59,661 nucleotides of DNA from DATKZH01 sp964475955. GTDB taxonomy: Bacteria > Planctomycetota > Planctomycetia > Pirellulales > Thermoguttaceae. The position numbers and the translations under genes are program-made. Positions 35,140-45,046 of this stretch are shown here, in pieces. The notes under the pieces are model-generated. The model searched no databases and was not told where the DNA came from. It worked only from the letters and a program-made list of their open reading frames with translations. Location: assembly GCA_964475955.1 (NCBI GenBank), contig CAYYZY010000023.1:1-59661 (forward strand), read 5' to 3'. Position 1 is the first letter of the stretch; each line of letters opens with the position of its first letter.

Positions 35140-35573
35140 GACTGGGCCACGGGACAGCTTCGCCCTGCACCTCACTGCGGGGGACGCAGTTCGTTGCGGC
35201 CGAGCTGGTGCGCGGCCATTTCTTTCCATGGCAAGCCCGCCCCGGAACGCCAAATGTGTAAGACTTTACTTTGACGAGTGATTTGGTAGGGTCTTTGGTC
35301 AGCGCCGCCGGCCTCTCGCGATAGACTGTCGTTCCGGGGTGCCCACTTTGGAGGGGTACTGAACGCCAGACAGGCGGTGGGAAGAGTCCCCGGCCAACGG
35401 CGTTCCCTCTACGATTGCAGGTTGTCCTTGGTGAGAAGGAATGGATGAGCTGTTGCAGCGGACCGGCCTATTTGCAGGATAGGCCTTTCGAGCGGACAAC
35501 AAGGAATTTGTGGGATGGTCAGTCCGGTCAGAATCTGACGATTCCCTGTGTGGAGAACGGGTAGAGCCCACTC
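35140..35573. other. leader of the DISARM-like block, no gene
   Basis: About 430 bases, less GC-rich than the genes, directly before the SNF2 helicase. A perfect palindrome GTCAGA-A-TCTGAC (35527-35539) ends 34 bases before the ATG and could be an operator. Confidence 0.45.
35527..35539. promoter_or_regulatory. candidate operator palindrome before drmD-like gene
   Basis: GTCAGA and TCTGAC flank a single A. The location is suitable for regulation of the defence block; no regulator is assigned. Confidence 0.35.
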
Positions 35574-38500
35574 ATGAGCGTAACATCAGCAAACGTGCCC
35601 ACCCGCCCACCTCAGGTTGGCATGCTGGCGATCGCCCGAAAGCGTCGAGGCGTAATCAGCGAGGTGAAGCCATTCGATGGAGAAGACGGTGTGCTCCACC
35701 TGGTCCGCCTTGAATACAAAGACGGACAGCGGCCGGATTTTGAAGAGCTCATCTGGGAGCTGGAGCCTGCCCGGAAGTTGCTTGAGCCGAACGAGCTGCC
35801 ACGGTCGACCGATCCCGCCATGAGGGGCGAGGATTTCGATGCTTTGGTCCGCGCCGCCCGTTGGGCTGCCATCTCCCCCTACCTCGATCCCGATGGCGAG
35901 GGACCGCTACAGCGGATGCCGATTTCTTCTCCTTTCCACGGCGCGGTCCAGGTGGAGGACTATCAGTTGATCCCGCTTCTGAAGGCGCTCAAGATGCCGC
36001 GGATCAACATGATGATCGCCGACGATGTCGGGCTGGGCAAAACGGTCGAAGCCGGCCTGATCCAGAGCGAACTGCTTCTTCGCCGACGTATCCAGCGCGT
36101 GTTGATCCTCACGCCGGCGTCGCTCCGCCTGCAGTGGCGCGACGAAATGTGGGCGAAGTTCTCCCTGCAATTTGACGTTATCGACCGCGACTCGACCCTG
36201 AAGCTCAGGCGTTCCCTGGGCATCGACGCCAATCCGTGGCGTTCGTGCCCCCGGATCATCGCGTCCTACTACTACCTTCGCCAGCCGGATGTGATGGAGC
36301 AGTTCCTGTCGGCCTCGCGACCGCCAGAGGGAGCCCCCCAGCTCCCTTGGGATCTGCTGATCGTCGATGAGGTTCACAACCTCATGCCATCTCCTTTCGG
36401 CGAGGACAGCGAGCTATGCCGCATGCTACGCACCATCGCCCCGAAGTTCGAGCATCGGCTGTTTCTCACGGCGACACCCCACAACGGTCACACGCGCAGC
36501 TTCTCCGGGCTCCTGGAACTCCTTGACCCAGTCCGCTTCAGCCGCACCGATGCACTGAAACCTGCCGAGAAGGAGCGAGTCAAACAGGTCGTCATCCGGC
36601 GGCTCAAGCGAGAGATCAACGAGCGGACCGATCCGCCGCGGTTCTGTACGCGCAAACCCCCCCAAGCTCTCGTTCTCGACTTCTCCCCCGCTGAGAAGCG
36701 GCTGATCGAAGCCGTCGGCAAGCTCCGCGCGAAGGTCCGGTCGGTGATCGCCCGCGAGTCGAAGAAGCGTCGGCTGGCTGGCTCCTTCGCCGTCGAAATC
36801 CTCGGCAAGCGGCTTCTGAGCGGCCCGGCCACTTTCGCGGACTCTTGGCGACGCTGCAAGCTCGGTCTGACTGAGGAGGAGGCCGCGGGTGACAACGACG
36901 TTGCGGCAGCCAAGAAGAACGTCCATGAGGACACGGCCGACGACCTCGAACACGAGCAGCGAGAGGCGACGGCCGCCTCCGTCATCGGTGCGTGGCTCAA
37001 GGCAATCGCCGGAGACGTGGAGAAGGAAATCCTCGCCACCGATCGAGCCATCCAAGGCGTTGGCCTGGACCTGGACCTGGACCAGGACGACGTGATCCGG
37101 CAGAACCCCGCCTGCGATGCCCGCTACGAACAGCTCGTGGCCTTGATCAACAGGTTGCTGCGAGACGGCGACCGCTGGAAAGCCGACGAACGACTCGTCG
37201 TCTTCACGGAGTACAAGACCACGCTCGACTACCTCCTGCGGCGGCTCCGCGAAGGCTTCCATGGCCAGGACGAGCGTTTCCTCAGCCTGTACGGCGGAAT
37301 GGATGACGGAGATCGAGAACAGATCAAGGAGCAGTTCAACGATCCCCGGGCCGCCGTTCGCGTGCTGATCGCGACCGATGCGGCCTCCGAAGGTCTCAAC
37401 CTTCAGGCGACCGCCCGGTACCTTCTGCACTTCGACTGCCCATGGAACCCAGCGAAGTTGGAGCAGCGGAACGGTCGACTCGACCGCCACGGCCAGGCCC
37501 GGGACGTTCAGGTCTTCCATTTCGCCAGCGAGCAAGATGCCGACCTGAAGTTCCTGGCCCACCTCGTCCACAAGGTCGATCAAATGCGAGAGGACCTGGG
37601 CGCCGTGGGGGAGTTGCTGGACGAAGCCACTCACCGTCGACTCGTGCAGGGCGAAGATGCGGAAGAGGTGCAGCAAGACCTCGACGCCCGCGCTGAAGCA
37701 CTGCGCGGCGCCACTTCGGTCGACGCCGACGACTCCACAGGCTACGAATCCGGAGCGGCCGAACGCCGGCTTCATGCCGACCTCGAGGCGCTCAGCGCGG
37801 AGATCGACCTCGATCCGCAGGCTCAGCGGGAGACGCTCGAGACGGCCATGTCCATGCACGCCGGTCGACCCCAACTGACGGAGCCCGACGAACAGCACCG
37901 CTGCCGGATCCTCAAGCCCTCGCTGCCCGGATGGAGCGACACGATCGATCAAACCGTCCGGCGCACGACAACCGGCAGAGGCCTGGGGCCTGTGCCCTAC
38001 CTCGCGTTCGATGCCCACCCGTTTATCGAGTTCATCGGCGGGCGGCCGATCTATCGGCCTCGCGTCGACACTCTCATGATCCACCTGGGCCATCCGCTGA
38101 TGGGCCAGGCGCTCGGTTCGCTCACCCGTCGCCGCTTCCCTGGGCCGGGTGCGGTCTCTCGCTGGACGGTCCGCCTCGGCGACGTTCCTGAAGACGTCGA
38201 CGCCTTGGTCCTCCTACACCTCGAGGAACTCGGCGTCAACCAGTTGCGCGAGACCTTCCATCATTGGATTCGCACGCTGCAACTGCCGGTCCGCAGCGGC
38301 GAACTGGGCAAACCGTTACCCCATGCGCCGGCCCTACGGCTCCGCCCGGCCCAAGAGTGCTGCGAAAAGGCGCTGGTCGACCGAGCCCAAGACCTGCTCG
38401 AGGAGGTCGAGACCGATCTCCAAGACCTGGTTAAGGGCTATCGTCGCGAGCTGACCGCCACGCTTCGCAGGCAACTCGAAGAAGACGGCCAGCAGGCCCG

Positions 38501-38849
38501 CGAAATGGAGGACCAACGTTACCGCAGCCGCCAGGGCGAGGTTTCCTCGTTGATCGCCGAGAACACGCTGGCCAAGCTGGAACGAGACATCACGCAACTC
38601 AAGGCCGACCGCGCACAAGGGCGGTTGTTCGAGTCGCACACGGCTCTGGACGAGCTCGATCGCTCGATCGAGGCAAAGAAGGAGGAACTCCAGCGCCGCC
38701 AGCAACACTACGAAGAGGTCCGTGAACAACTGGCGCGCGAACGCGAGCGAATCCTGAATCGGGTCCTGCCGCGTCGGTACGCATTGGAAGGGGAATCCCA
38801 GGTCTTTCCCATGGCGATTGAGGTCCGGCTTCCACGCGGCAACAAGTAA
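35574..38849 (+). CDS. drmD: SNF2-like helicase, DISARM DrmD type
   Basis: 1091 aa. Motif I is MIADDVGLGKTVEAGLI (Walker A, ~residue 150) and motif II is DLLIVDEVHNLMP (DEVH, ~residue 264); LTATPHNGHTRSF is motif III. The C-terminal lobe is YGGMDDGDREQIKEQF, LIATDAASEGLNLQ, FDCPWNPAKLEQRNGRLDRHGQ (~residues 573-642). A long coiled coil follows (DRAQGRLFESHTALDELDRS, EAKKEELQRRQQHYEEVREQ). Adenine-methylase DISARM systems use such a helicase (DrmD) beside DrmMI. The methylase gene follows after 12 bases, so co-transcription is certain in practice. ATPase competence is evident; the role is inferred from family and neighbour. Confidence 0.85.
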   Translation: MSVTSANVPTRPPQVGMLAIARKRRGVISEVKPFDGEDGVLHLVRLEYKDGQRPDFEELIWELEPARKLLEPNELPRSTDPAMRGEDFDALVRAARWAAISPYLDPDGEGPLQRMPISSPFHGAVQVEDYQLIPLLKALKMPRINMMIADDVGLGKTVEAGLIQSELLLRRRIQRVLILTPASLRLQWRDEMWAKFSLQFDVIDRDSTLKLRRSLGIDANPWRSCPRIIASYYYLRQPDVMEQFLSASRPPEGAPQLPWDLLIVDEVHNLMPSPFGEDSELCRMLRTIAPKFEHRLFLTATPHNGHTRSFSGLLELLDPVRFSRTDALKPAEKERVKQVVIRRLKREINERTDPPRFCTRKPPQALVLDFSPAEKRLIEAVGKLRAKVRSVIARESKKRRLAGSFAVEILGKRLLSGPATFADSWRRCKLGLTEEEAAGDNDVAAAKKNVHEDTADDLEHEQREATAASVIGAWLKAIAGDVEKEILATDRAIQGVGLDLDLDQDDVIRQNPACDARYEQLVALINRLLRDGDRWKADERLVVFTEYKTTLDYLLRRLREGFHGQDERFLSLYGGMDDGDREQIKEQFNDPRAAVRVLIATDAASEGLNLQATARYLLHFDCPWNPAKLEQRNGRLDRHGQARDVQVFHFASEQDADLKFLAHLVHKVDQMREDLGAVGELLDEATHRRLVQGEDAEEVQQDLDARAEALRGATSVDADDSTGYESGAAERRLHADLEALSAEIDLDPQAQRETLETAMSMHAGRPQLTEPDEQHRCRILKPSLPGWSDTIDQTVRRTTTGRGLGPVPYLAFDAHPFIEFIGGRPIYRPRVDTLMIHLGHPLMGQALGSLTRRRFPGPGAVSRWTVRLGDVPEDVDALVLLHLEELGVNQLRETFHHWIRTLQLPVRSGELGKPLPHAPALRLRPAQECCEKALVDRAQDLLEEVETDLQDLVKGYRRELTATLRRQLEEDGQQAREMEDQRYRSRQGEVSSLIAENTLAKLERDITQLKADRAQGRLFESHTALDELDRSIEAKKEELQRRQQHYEEVREQLARERERILNRVLPRRYALEGESQVFPMAIEVRLPRGNK

Positions 38850-38861
38850 GAGGGAATCTCC

Positions 38862-41800
38862 GTGAGCGACGATCGTTTCAACTGGTGGGACAGCCTGCGG
38901 CACGGTGGTCTGCTTCTCGACACCCAGCGGCTCGCCAACCTCATCCGCGAAGACCCCGCGCCCCTGCATGGCTTCCAGGAGGACCGCCTCCGCCGACGGA
39001 TCGTCACCTTCGCCGACGACCCCGAAGGTAGCCGGGGCGAGTTCGTCGCCTTCGTGCTGGAAGCGATCTGCGGATTCGCCCGCCCCCATGGCGAATGGCT
39101 GCGAGGCTCCAACATACCGACCACCTGGTCCCGCCGCGCCGTCACCGGCGAGTCGATCCGTCCTCGCCACCTGTGGAGAGGTTCCGGCGGGGCCGTCCTG
39201 CCGGTCTTCGTCGACAACGAGAAGCGGCTCGGCGTCGGCCGGGGGAAGCGGGTGATCAGCCACGTCCTCCAATGGCTTCGCCAGGGCGAAGAGCAGTTGG
39301 CCGTCGTCACCAATGGCCGGCAGTGGCGCCTCGTCTTTGCCGGGCTCGACTACGACGCCTTCTGCGAGTGGGACGTCGACCGCTGGTTCAGCGAGGGCGA
39401 GCCCTCCGACGAGCTGACCGGCCTTCGCGCCCTGCTCGCCCCGGCCCTGTGGACGCCCCCGGAAGACGGCCAACCCTGTCCGCTGCTCTCCGCGGTCAAC
39501 GACAGCCGAAAGGGCCAGTCCGACCTATCCCAAGTGCTCGGCGAGCGAGTCCGCCGCGCGGTGGAGCTGATGGTCCGCGCCCACGCGCCGGTGCTCGATG
39601 CCCATCGCGAAGATCTCGACGCGCAGGACGTCTACCGGGCCGGCGTGCGCATGATCATGCGGATGGTCGTGGTGCTCTTTGCCGAGTCGCGCGAAGGACT
39701 GCTGCCGCGCGACAACCCCATCTACCACACGGCCTATAGCCTCGGCGGGCTCCGCGATCAGCTCGAACGGGTGAGCCCCTACCGCCGCCGCGGCAGCTAC
39801 GCCGCCTGGCCGCGCATCCTCTCGCTCTTCCGCCTGATCCACGCGGGATGCAGCCACGAGGCACTGCCCGTACCCGAGTACGGGGGAGACCTATTCGCAC
39901 CCGGCGATCCGAAGAGTGACGACGGCCTGAGCCGCGCCCTGGCGGTCATGGAGACGGGCTGGGCGGAGCAAGACCTAATGAGCGACGAGCAGGTCCGCGA
40001 CGTGCTCGATCTGCTCACCCGCACGAAGGTCAAAATCCGCCAGGGCCGCACCGCAACCTGGATGCCGGCCCCGGTCGACTTCTCCAGCCTCGACAGCGAG
40101 TACATCGGCATCCTCTACGAGGGCCTCCTGGACTTTGAACTCCGCACGGCACCGGCAGACCAGCCAATCGTCTTCCTGGCCGTGGGAAACCAACCGGCCC
40201 TGCCGCTGCCCAAGCTGGAAGGGATGAGCGACCGCGAGATCAAGAACCTGCTGGAACGTCTCGGCGACACCTCAAGCGACGACGAGGAAAGCGCAGAAGA
40301 AGACGCCGGCGCTGCCGACCAGGAAGCGGCCGAGACGGAAGACGACGTAGCAGTCGAAGAGGATGCTGACGAAGGCGCCGACGAAGTCGGTGACGACGAC
40401 GAAGACGCCGACGCCCAGCACGACGTCCGCCACACCACCCGTACCCGGGCCGAGGCCTGGGCTCGCCGCGCGTGCGAAGTGGGCGGGCTCGTGCGCAAGC
40501 CGCGCGGCCGCATGACTCCGGAGAGGCGGTTGCAATACGAGGCGGCGATTGATAGGGCCTCCCGTCGATTCCTTCCACGCGACAAGATTGTCCTGCCCGA
40601 CGAGTGGTACCTGGTCCGCTGGGGCGGCACGCGCAAGGGGTCGGGCACGTTCTACACCCGGCCCCAGTTGGCCGTGCCCACCGTGCACCGCACACTCCGC
40701 CCACTGGCTTACGACCCACCCATGGGAAAGGACGGCCAGCCGGACGACCGCGCTCCAGTCGAGCAGTGGACACCCAAGGCCCCGGAAGAAATCCTGAACC
40801 TCAAGGTCTGCGACCCCGCCTGCGGGTCCGGCTCCTTCCTGCTGGCCGCCCTGCGCTTCCTTACCGAGGCCCTCTACGTATCGCTCGAGAAGCACGGACG
40901 TATCCGCGAGCACGCCGGGCGCGCGGTGATCGACCTGATCAAGGCCGAAGACAATGGGCATTTCCTGGCCAACGAAGCCTTGCCCTGCCGGCCCGGCGAC
41001 GACGATTTCGAACTCCGCACCAAGGCCGTGCTCCGGCGGTACGTGGTCGAGCGGTGCATCTACGGGGTCGACCTCGACCCGCTGGCCGTCGAGCTCGCCC
41101 GGCTCAGCCTCTGGATCGAGACCCTCGACCGCAACCTGCCCTTCACCTTCCTCGAACACAAGGTCAAGCCGGGCAACTCGCTCGTGGGGGCCTGGTTCGA
41201 TCAGTTCCTTCACTACCCGGCCATGGCCTGGGAGCGCGAAGGGGGCGACAAGAGCCATACCAATGGCGTCCACTTTGAGAAGGAAGCGTGGACCAAGGCG
41301 ATCCGCCAGCGCAAGCGGGAAGTCAAGGCCGACCTGATCCACTTCATCGACGGCGGGTCGCTGCTGTACAAGGTCGACCTGTCCGCAGTCGCCACGGTCC
41401 ACGATGACGCGGAGCGGGCCCTTCAGGAGATCCACACGCTCGGCGTCCACCAGGCGGCCCAGCGGGCCGCGCGCTATCGCGCGCTGCGCGCCAGCGACGG
41501 CTTCCAGCAACTGATGGCGGCCTTCGACCTATGGTGCGCCCTTTGGTTCTGGCCGCCCGACCGGCTCGACGAGGCCCCGCTGCCCTCCGAGATGGCCGAG
41601 GGGGCCGTCTCGACCGCGGCCCGGGGCATCGTTGGCGACTTGGCCGCCCGGCACCGCTTCTTCCATTGGGAGTTGGAGTTCCCCGACGTGTTCAACGCTG
41701 GCTCCGTGGGCTTCGATGCGGTCTTGGGCAACCCGCCGTGGGACATCGCCAAGCCCAACAGCAAGGAGTTCTTCTCGGCCCGCGATCCGCTCTACCGCGG

Positions 41801-44294
41801 GTACGGCAAGCAAGAGGCGGTGCGCAAGCAAACCCAGATGTTCACCGACGAGGCGGCTTTCGAGCGCCGTTGGCTCGACTACAACGGCGGTTTCAAGGCC
41901 CAGTCGAACTGGGCCAAGTACGCCGCTTTCCCGTTCGGCGACCGGGTGACGCACGATTCCAACGGTCGGCCGCACCATGACTTCAATCTGGGTACCGGCG
42001 GGCGCTCCAGCTTCCGGGATTCGCAGCGACGGCACGAGCGCTGGCGCCAGAAGCGCGAAGAGTCGACCGGCTACGCCGACGCCGACCACAGCTTCCGCCA
42101 CCAAGGCAGCGGCGACCTCAACCTCTACAAGATGTTCTTGGAGCAGGCCCACGCCCTATTGCGCCAGGACGGCCGGCTGGGCCTGATCGTGCCGTCGGGC
42201 CTCTACAGCGATAACGGCACCGGCGCCCTGCGCCGCCTGTTCGTCGACCACTGCCGCTGGGAGTGGCTTTTCGGGTTTGAGAATCGGGAGAAGGTTTTCG
42301 ACATCGACAGTCGCTTCAAGTTCAACCCGGTGATTGTTGCCAAGGGCGGCCGGACGGACGCGATCCGGACAGCCTTCATGCGGCGCCGCCTAGCCGACTG
42401 GGAGCGGGGCGAACAGTATGCCACCGAGTATCCCCGCGAGCGGATCGTGCAGTTCTCGCCCAACAGCCGGGCGATCCTGGAGATCCAGTCCGAGCGCGAC
42501 CTGGAGGTGCTCACCAAGATCTACGCGAACTCGGTCCTGCTCGGCGACCAGGGCCCGGACGGGTGGGGCGTCCAGTATGCGACCGAGTTCCACATGACCA
42601 ACGACTCGAAGTTCTTCCCGCCGCGCCCCAAGTGGGAGGAGTGGGGCTATCGGCCCGACGAGTACAGCCGCTGGATCAAGGGCCCGTGGAAGCCGATCGA
42701 GGAGCTTTGGCCCGAGCTTGGGGTCGACCCGTCGAAGCCCGCGCCGATCGAGGCGAAGTGCGCGGCGCGGATCGAGGACGGCCTACAAACCGGCGAAGTC
42801 GGCCGCACCGAGTGGCACCTCCGCTGTGCGCAGCCGCCCTACGACCGCTTGCCCATCCCCCGTGCGGATATCCCGGAAGGCGTCATCCTCTCCCGGGAGG
42901 GCGACTCGTGGCTTCGGGAAGACGAGATCCCCGAAGTCAGGTTCACAGAAGCGAACGGCCGGCGGCTGAAGATCAAGGTCGGAAGAAGCCGCGATAGCCT
43001 GGAGGTCGAGCCGAGCGGACCAGCCATCGCATGTCCTGTGCACGAAGGGCGAATGGTAGGGCAACTCGACTTCAGCAACAAAGGCTGGGTTTCCGGCAGC
43101 GGTCGTGCCGCCGTCTGGCGGAACATCAAATGGAACAGAAAGCAGATCGAGCCACAGTACTTGATGGGCCAGGCAACCTACGAGTGGTCGCTCATCGTGT
43201 CCTACTTGGAGGAGGTGAAAAAACGCTTCGGCGACGACGCGTACGAAAATGCGCGAAATCAGATGGAAGAGCCGACTGTGCGCAGTGCCTGGTTGCAGCG
43301 CCGCTCGCGACGTGTCGCGTTCATGGACGTGACTTCGTCGACCAATGAGCGCACAATGATCTCCGCTCCGTCAACCTCCTTTCCTTACGGCAATTCCGCA
43401 CCAGTATTCGTGGTCGGTCATCGCGTGGCACGGTTGACCGCTACGTTGGCCTCATTCGCATTCGATGCAGTTGCCAGAGCCCGGTGCTCCGGCCTACACC
43501 TGAATTGGTTTGTCGCGGAGGAAGCGTCGCTACCGCACCCGAATTCGCCCGATCCGGGGCGAGTCGACACGATTGCGAATCGTCTTGCGTACGCGGACCC
43601 TCTATTTGCACCATGCTGGCAGCAGGACGCGTTATCCTGGCGATCACAATGGGCGCTCACCTCGCACGAACGCCTGAGGCTTCGCTGTCATCTTGACGGA
43701 ATCATAGCCTCCCAGTACGGGATGACGATGGAGGAACAGCGGTTCATTCTGTCGTTCTGCGATTACCCGAGAACTGCGTCACAGAACAACGCTGTTACGT
43801 CGAAATGGCCGCCCAAGGGCTTCTGGCGCGTCGATAAGGACAAGCATCCCGAGCAGCGGCACACCGTCCTGTCTCTGATTGCCTTCCATGACCTTCAGGA
43901 GAAGATCGACGCCTGCAACGGCGACGTCGCGCAGGGGATCGACGCGTTCTGCGCGCAGAACGACGGCGAGGGCTGGATGCTGCCGGAGACGCTCCGGCTG
44001 GCCGACTACGGCCTGGGCCACGACGACCGGGCGAAGGAACACCAGCCGGTCCGCGAGTGCTTCGGCCCCCGCTTCTACGATTGGCAGCTTGCCCAGACGC
44101 CTGAAGAATCCTGGCGCGAGTGCCACCTCCACGCCCGCAACCTCCTCGGCCCCGAAGGCTACCAGGTCCTGCTCGACGAACTCGCAGGCAAGCCGCCCCC
44201 GGCGCCCAAGAACCCCACCAAGAAGACCTCGCGACGCGACGAACAGCAGATGCTGTTCGACACGGAGGATCACCCCCTGTTCGATGAGAAATGA
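38862..44294 (+). CDS. drmMI: large N6-adenine DNA methylase, DISARM DrmMI / Eco57I type
   Basis: 1810 aa, GTG start with AAGAGGGA upstream. The AdoMet motif I is VCDPACGSGSFLLAALRFL (~residue 651) and the amino-methylase motif IV is LGNPPWDIAKPNS (NPPW, ~residue 956), typical of Eco57I-like methylases. A strongly acidic low-complexity segment (about residues 472-523, mostly Asp/Glu/Ala) sits before the catalytic part. Residues ~1360-1660 (42,950-43,800) presumably hold the target-recognition region and are visibly poorer in G+C than the flanks. It would methylate the host recognition sites protected from the DISARM-like helicases. No separate endonuclease domain is seen. Confidence 0.87.
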   Translation: MSDDRFNWWDSLRHGGLLLDTQRLANLIREDPAPLHGFQEDRLRRRIVTFADDPEGSRGEFVAFVLEAICGFARPHGEWLRGSNIPTTWSRRAVTGESIRPRHLWRGSGGAVLPVFVDNEKRLGVGRGKRVISHVLQWLRQGEEQLAVVTNGRQWRLVFAGLDYDAFCEWDVDRWFSEGEPSDELTGLRALLAPALWTPPEDGQPCPLLSAVNDSRKGQSDLSQVLGERVRRAVELMVRAHAPVLDAHREDLDAQDVYRAGVRMIMRMVVVLFAESREGLLPRDNPIYHTAYSLGGLRDQLERVSPYRRRGSYAAWPRILSLFRLIHAGCSHEALPVPEYGGDLFAPGDPKSDDGLSRALAVMETGWAEQDLMSDEQVRDVLDLLTRTKVKIRQGRTATWMPAPVDFSSLDSEYIGILYEGLLDFELRTAPADQPIVFLAVGNQPALPLPKLEGMSDREIKNLLERLGDTSSDDEESAEEDAGAADQEAAETEDDVAVEEDADEGADEVGDDDEDADAQHDVRHTTRTRAEAWARRACEVGGLVRKPRGRMTPERRLQYEAAIDRASRRFLPRDKIVLPDEWYLVRWGGTRKGSGTFYTRPQLAVPTVHRTLRPLAYDPPMGKDGQPDDRAPVEQWTPKAPEEILNLKVCDPACGSGSFLLAALRFLTEALYVSLEKHGRIREHAGRAVIDLIKAEDNGHFLANEALPCRPGDDDFELRTKAVLRRYVVERCIYGVDLDPLAVELARLSLWIETLDRNLPFTFLEHKVKPGNSLVGAWFDQFLHYPAMAWEREGGDKSHTNGVHFEKEAWTKAIRQRKREVKADLIHFIDGGSLLYKVDLSAVATVHDDAERALQEIHTLGVHQAAQRAARYRALRASDGFQQLMAAFDLWCALWFWPPDRLDEAPLPSEMAEGAVSTAARGIVGDLAARHRFFHWELEFPDVFNAGSVGFDAVLGNPPWDIAKPNSKEFFSARDPLYRGYGKQEAVRKQTQMFTDEAAFERRWLDYNGGFKAQSNWAKYAAFPFGDRVTHDSNGRPHHDFNLGTGGRSSFRDSQRRHERWRQKREESTGYADADHSFRHQGSGDLNLYKMFLEQAHALLRQDGRLGLIVPSGLYSDNGTGALRRLFVDHCRWEWLFGFENREKVFDIDSRFKFNPVIVAKGGRTDAIRTAFMRRRLADWERGEQYATEYPRERIVQFSPNSRAILEIQSERDLEVLTKIYANSVLLGDQGPDGWGVQYATEFHMTNDSKFFPPRPKWEEWGYRPDEYSRWIKGPWKPIEELWPELGVDPSKPAPIEAKCAARIEDGLQTGEVGRTEWHLRCAQPPYDRLPIPRADIPEGVILSREGDSWLREDEIPEVRFTEANGRRLKIKVGRSRDSLEVEPSGPAIACPVHEGRMVGQLDFSNKGWVSGSGRAAVWRNIKWNRKQIEPQYLMGQATYEWSLIVSYLEEVKKRFGDDAYENARNQMEEPTVRSAWLQRRSRRVAFMDVTSSTNERTMISAPSTSFPYGNSAPVFVVGHRVARLTATLASFAFDAVARARCSGLHLNWFVAEEASLPHPNSPDPGRVDTIANRLAYADPLFAPCWQQDALSWRSQWALTSHERLRLRCHLDGIIASQYGMTMEEQRFILSFCDYPRTASQNNAVTSKWPPKGFWRVDKDKHPEQRHTVLSLIAFHDLQEKIDACNGDVAQGIDAFCAQNDGEGWMLPETLRLADYGLGHDDRAKEHQPVRECFGPRFYDWQLAQTPEESWRECHLHARNLLGPEGYQVLLDELAGKPPPAPKNPTKKTSRRDEQQMLFDTEDHPLFDEK

Positions 44295-44388
44295 GATGCG
44301 CCGTGGCGACCACTTTCCACGCCGCCAAGCAAGCGGATCGGCCAGAACTCTGCCGAGCGCGAACCGAAACGCCTCGGAGGCCGTCCTG

Positions 44389-44416
44389 CTAATGAAAAAG
44401 TGGCAATATTCATTAG
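44389..44416. promoter_or_regulatory. candidate AbiEi operator (inverted repeat)
   Basis: CTAATGAA (44389-44396) and TTCATTAG (44409-44416) are a perfect inverted pair around 12 bases, in an A/T-rich patch 18 bases before the AbiEi GTG start. AbiEi antitoxins autorepress by binding inverted repeats at this position. Confidence 0.65.
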
Positions 44417-44434
44417 CGTAGGGGCCCAAGGGTC

Positions 44435-45043
44435 GTGGCGCAACCTACTGAAAAATCGATACTTAGCCGGGTATACGGCCACAAGAGGGGGTGGACCTTC
44501 ACTCCAGCCCACTTCTTGGACCTGGGGAGTTACCAAGCGGTCGCGCTGGCCTTGAAAGTCCTCTGCGACAAAGGAAAGATCCGGCGGCTTGCCCGGGGCC
44601 TCTACGACTACCCCCGGCAGCACCCCAAATTGGGGGATCTGGCGCCGACGCCGGAGCAGGTCGCCCGGGCGCTGGCCGACAGGGACGGCTCGCGGATCCA
44701 GCCCTCGGGGGCCTACGCGGCCAACCTGCTGGGGCTCAGCGAGCAGGTTCCCGCCAAGGTGGTGTTCCTGACCGACGCGACCGACCGGCGGGTCACCATC
44801 GGCCGGCAGGAGATCGTCCTCAAACGCACCACGCCCAAGAACATGGCCACCGCCGGCCGCACCAGCGGGCTGGTGATCCAGGCCCTGCGCCACCTCGGCA
44901 AAGACCACGTCGACGACGCAGTCATCGACAAGCTGGCCCGCCGGCTCAGCCCCGACGACCGCCGGCAACTGATCAAGGATATCCGCTACGCCCCGGCGTG
45001 GATCGGAGCGATCTTCCGCCGCCTGGCCCAGGAGGACGAGTAG
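44435..45043 (+). CDS. abiEi: AbiEi-type antitoxin / transcriptional regulator
   Basis: 202 aa from GTG 44435. The N-terminal winged helix GWTFTPAHFLDLGSYQAVAL and KGKIRRLARGLYDYPR recognise DNA; the C-terminal domain IGRQEIVLKRTTPKNMATAG, LVIQALRHLGKDHVDDAVID is typical of the family (DUF6088). AbiEi represses its own operon and neutralises the AbiEii nucleotidyltransferase, whose gene begins three bases after the stop. The inverted repeat at 44389-44416 fits autoregulation. The pair is usually an abortive-infection module; here it is inserted within a DISARM-like gene order. Confidence 0.88.
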   Translation: MAQPTEKSILSRVYGHKRGWTFTPAHFLDLGSYQAVALALKVLCDKGKIRRLARGLYDYPRQHPKLGDLAPTPEQVARALADRDGSRIQPSGAYAANLLGLSEQVPAKVVFLTDATDRRVTIGRQEIVLKRTTPKNMATAGRTSGLVIQALRHLGKDHVDDAVIDKLARRLSPDDRRQLIKDIRYAPAWIGAIFRRLAQEDE

Positions 45044-45046
45044 GCC

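Noticed and set aside
31097..35573. CRISPR array or other regular repeat cluster
   Set aside because: No evenly spaced direct repeats; only isolated palindromes.
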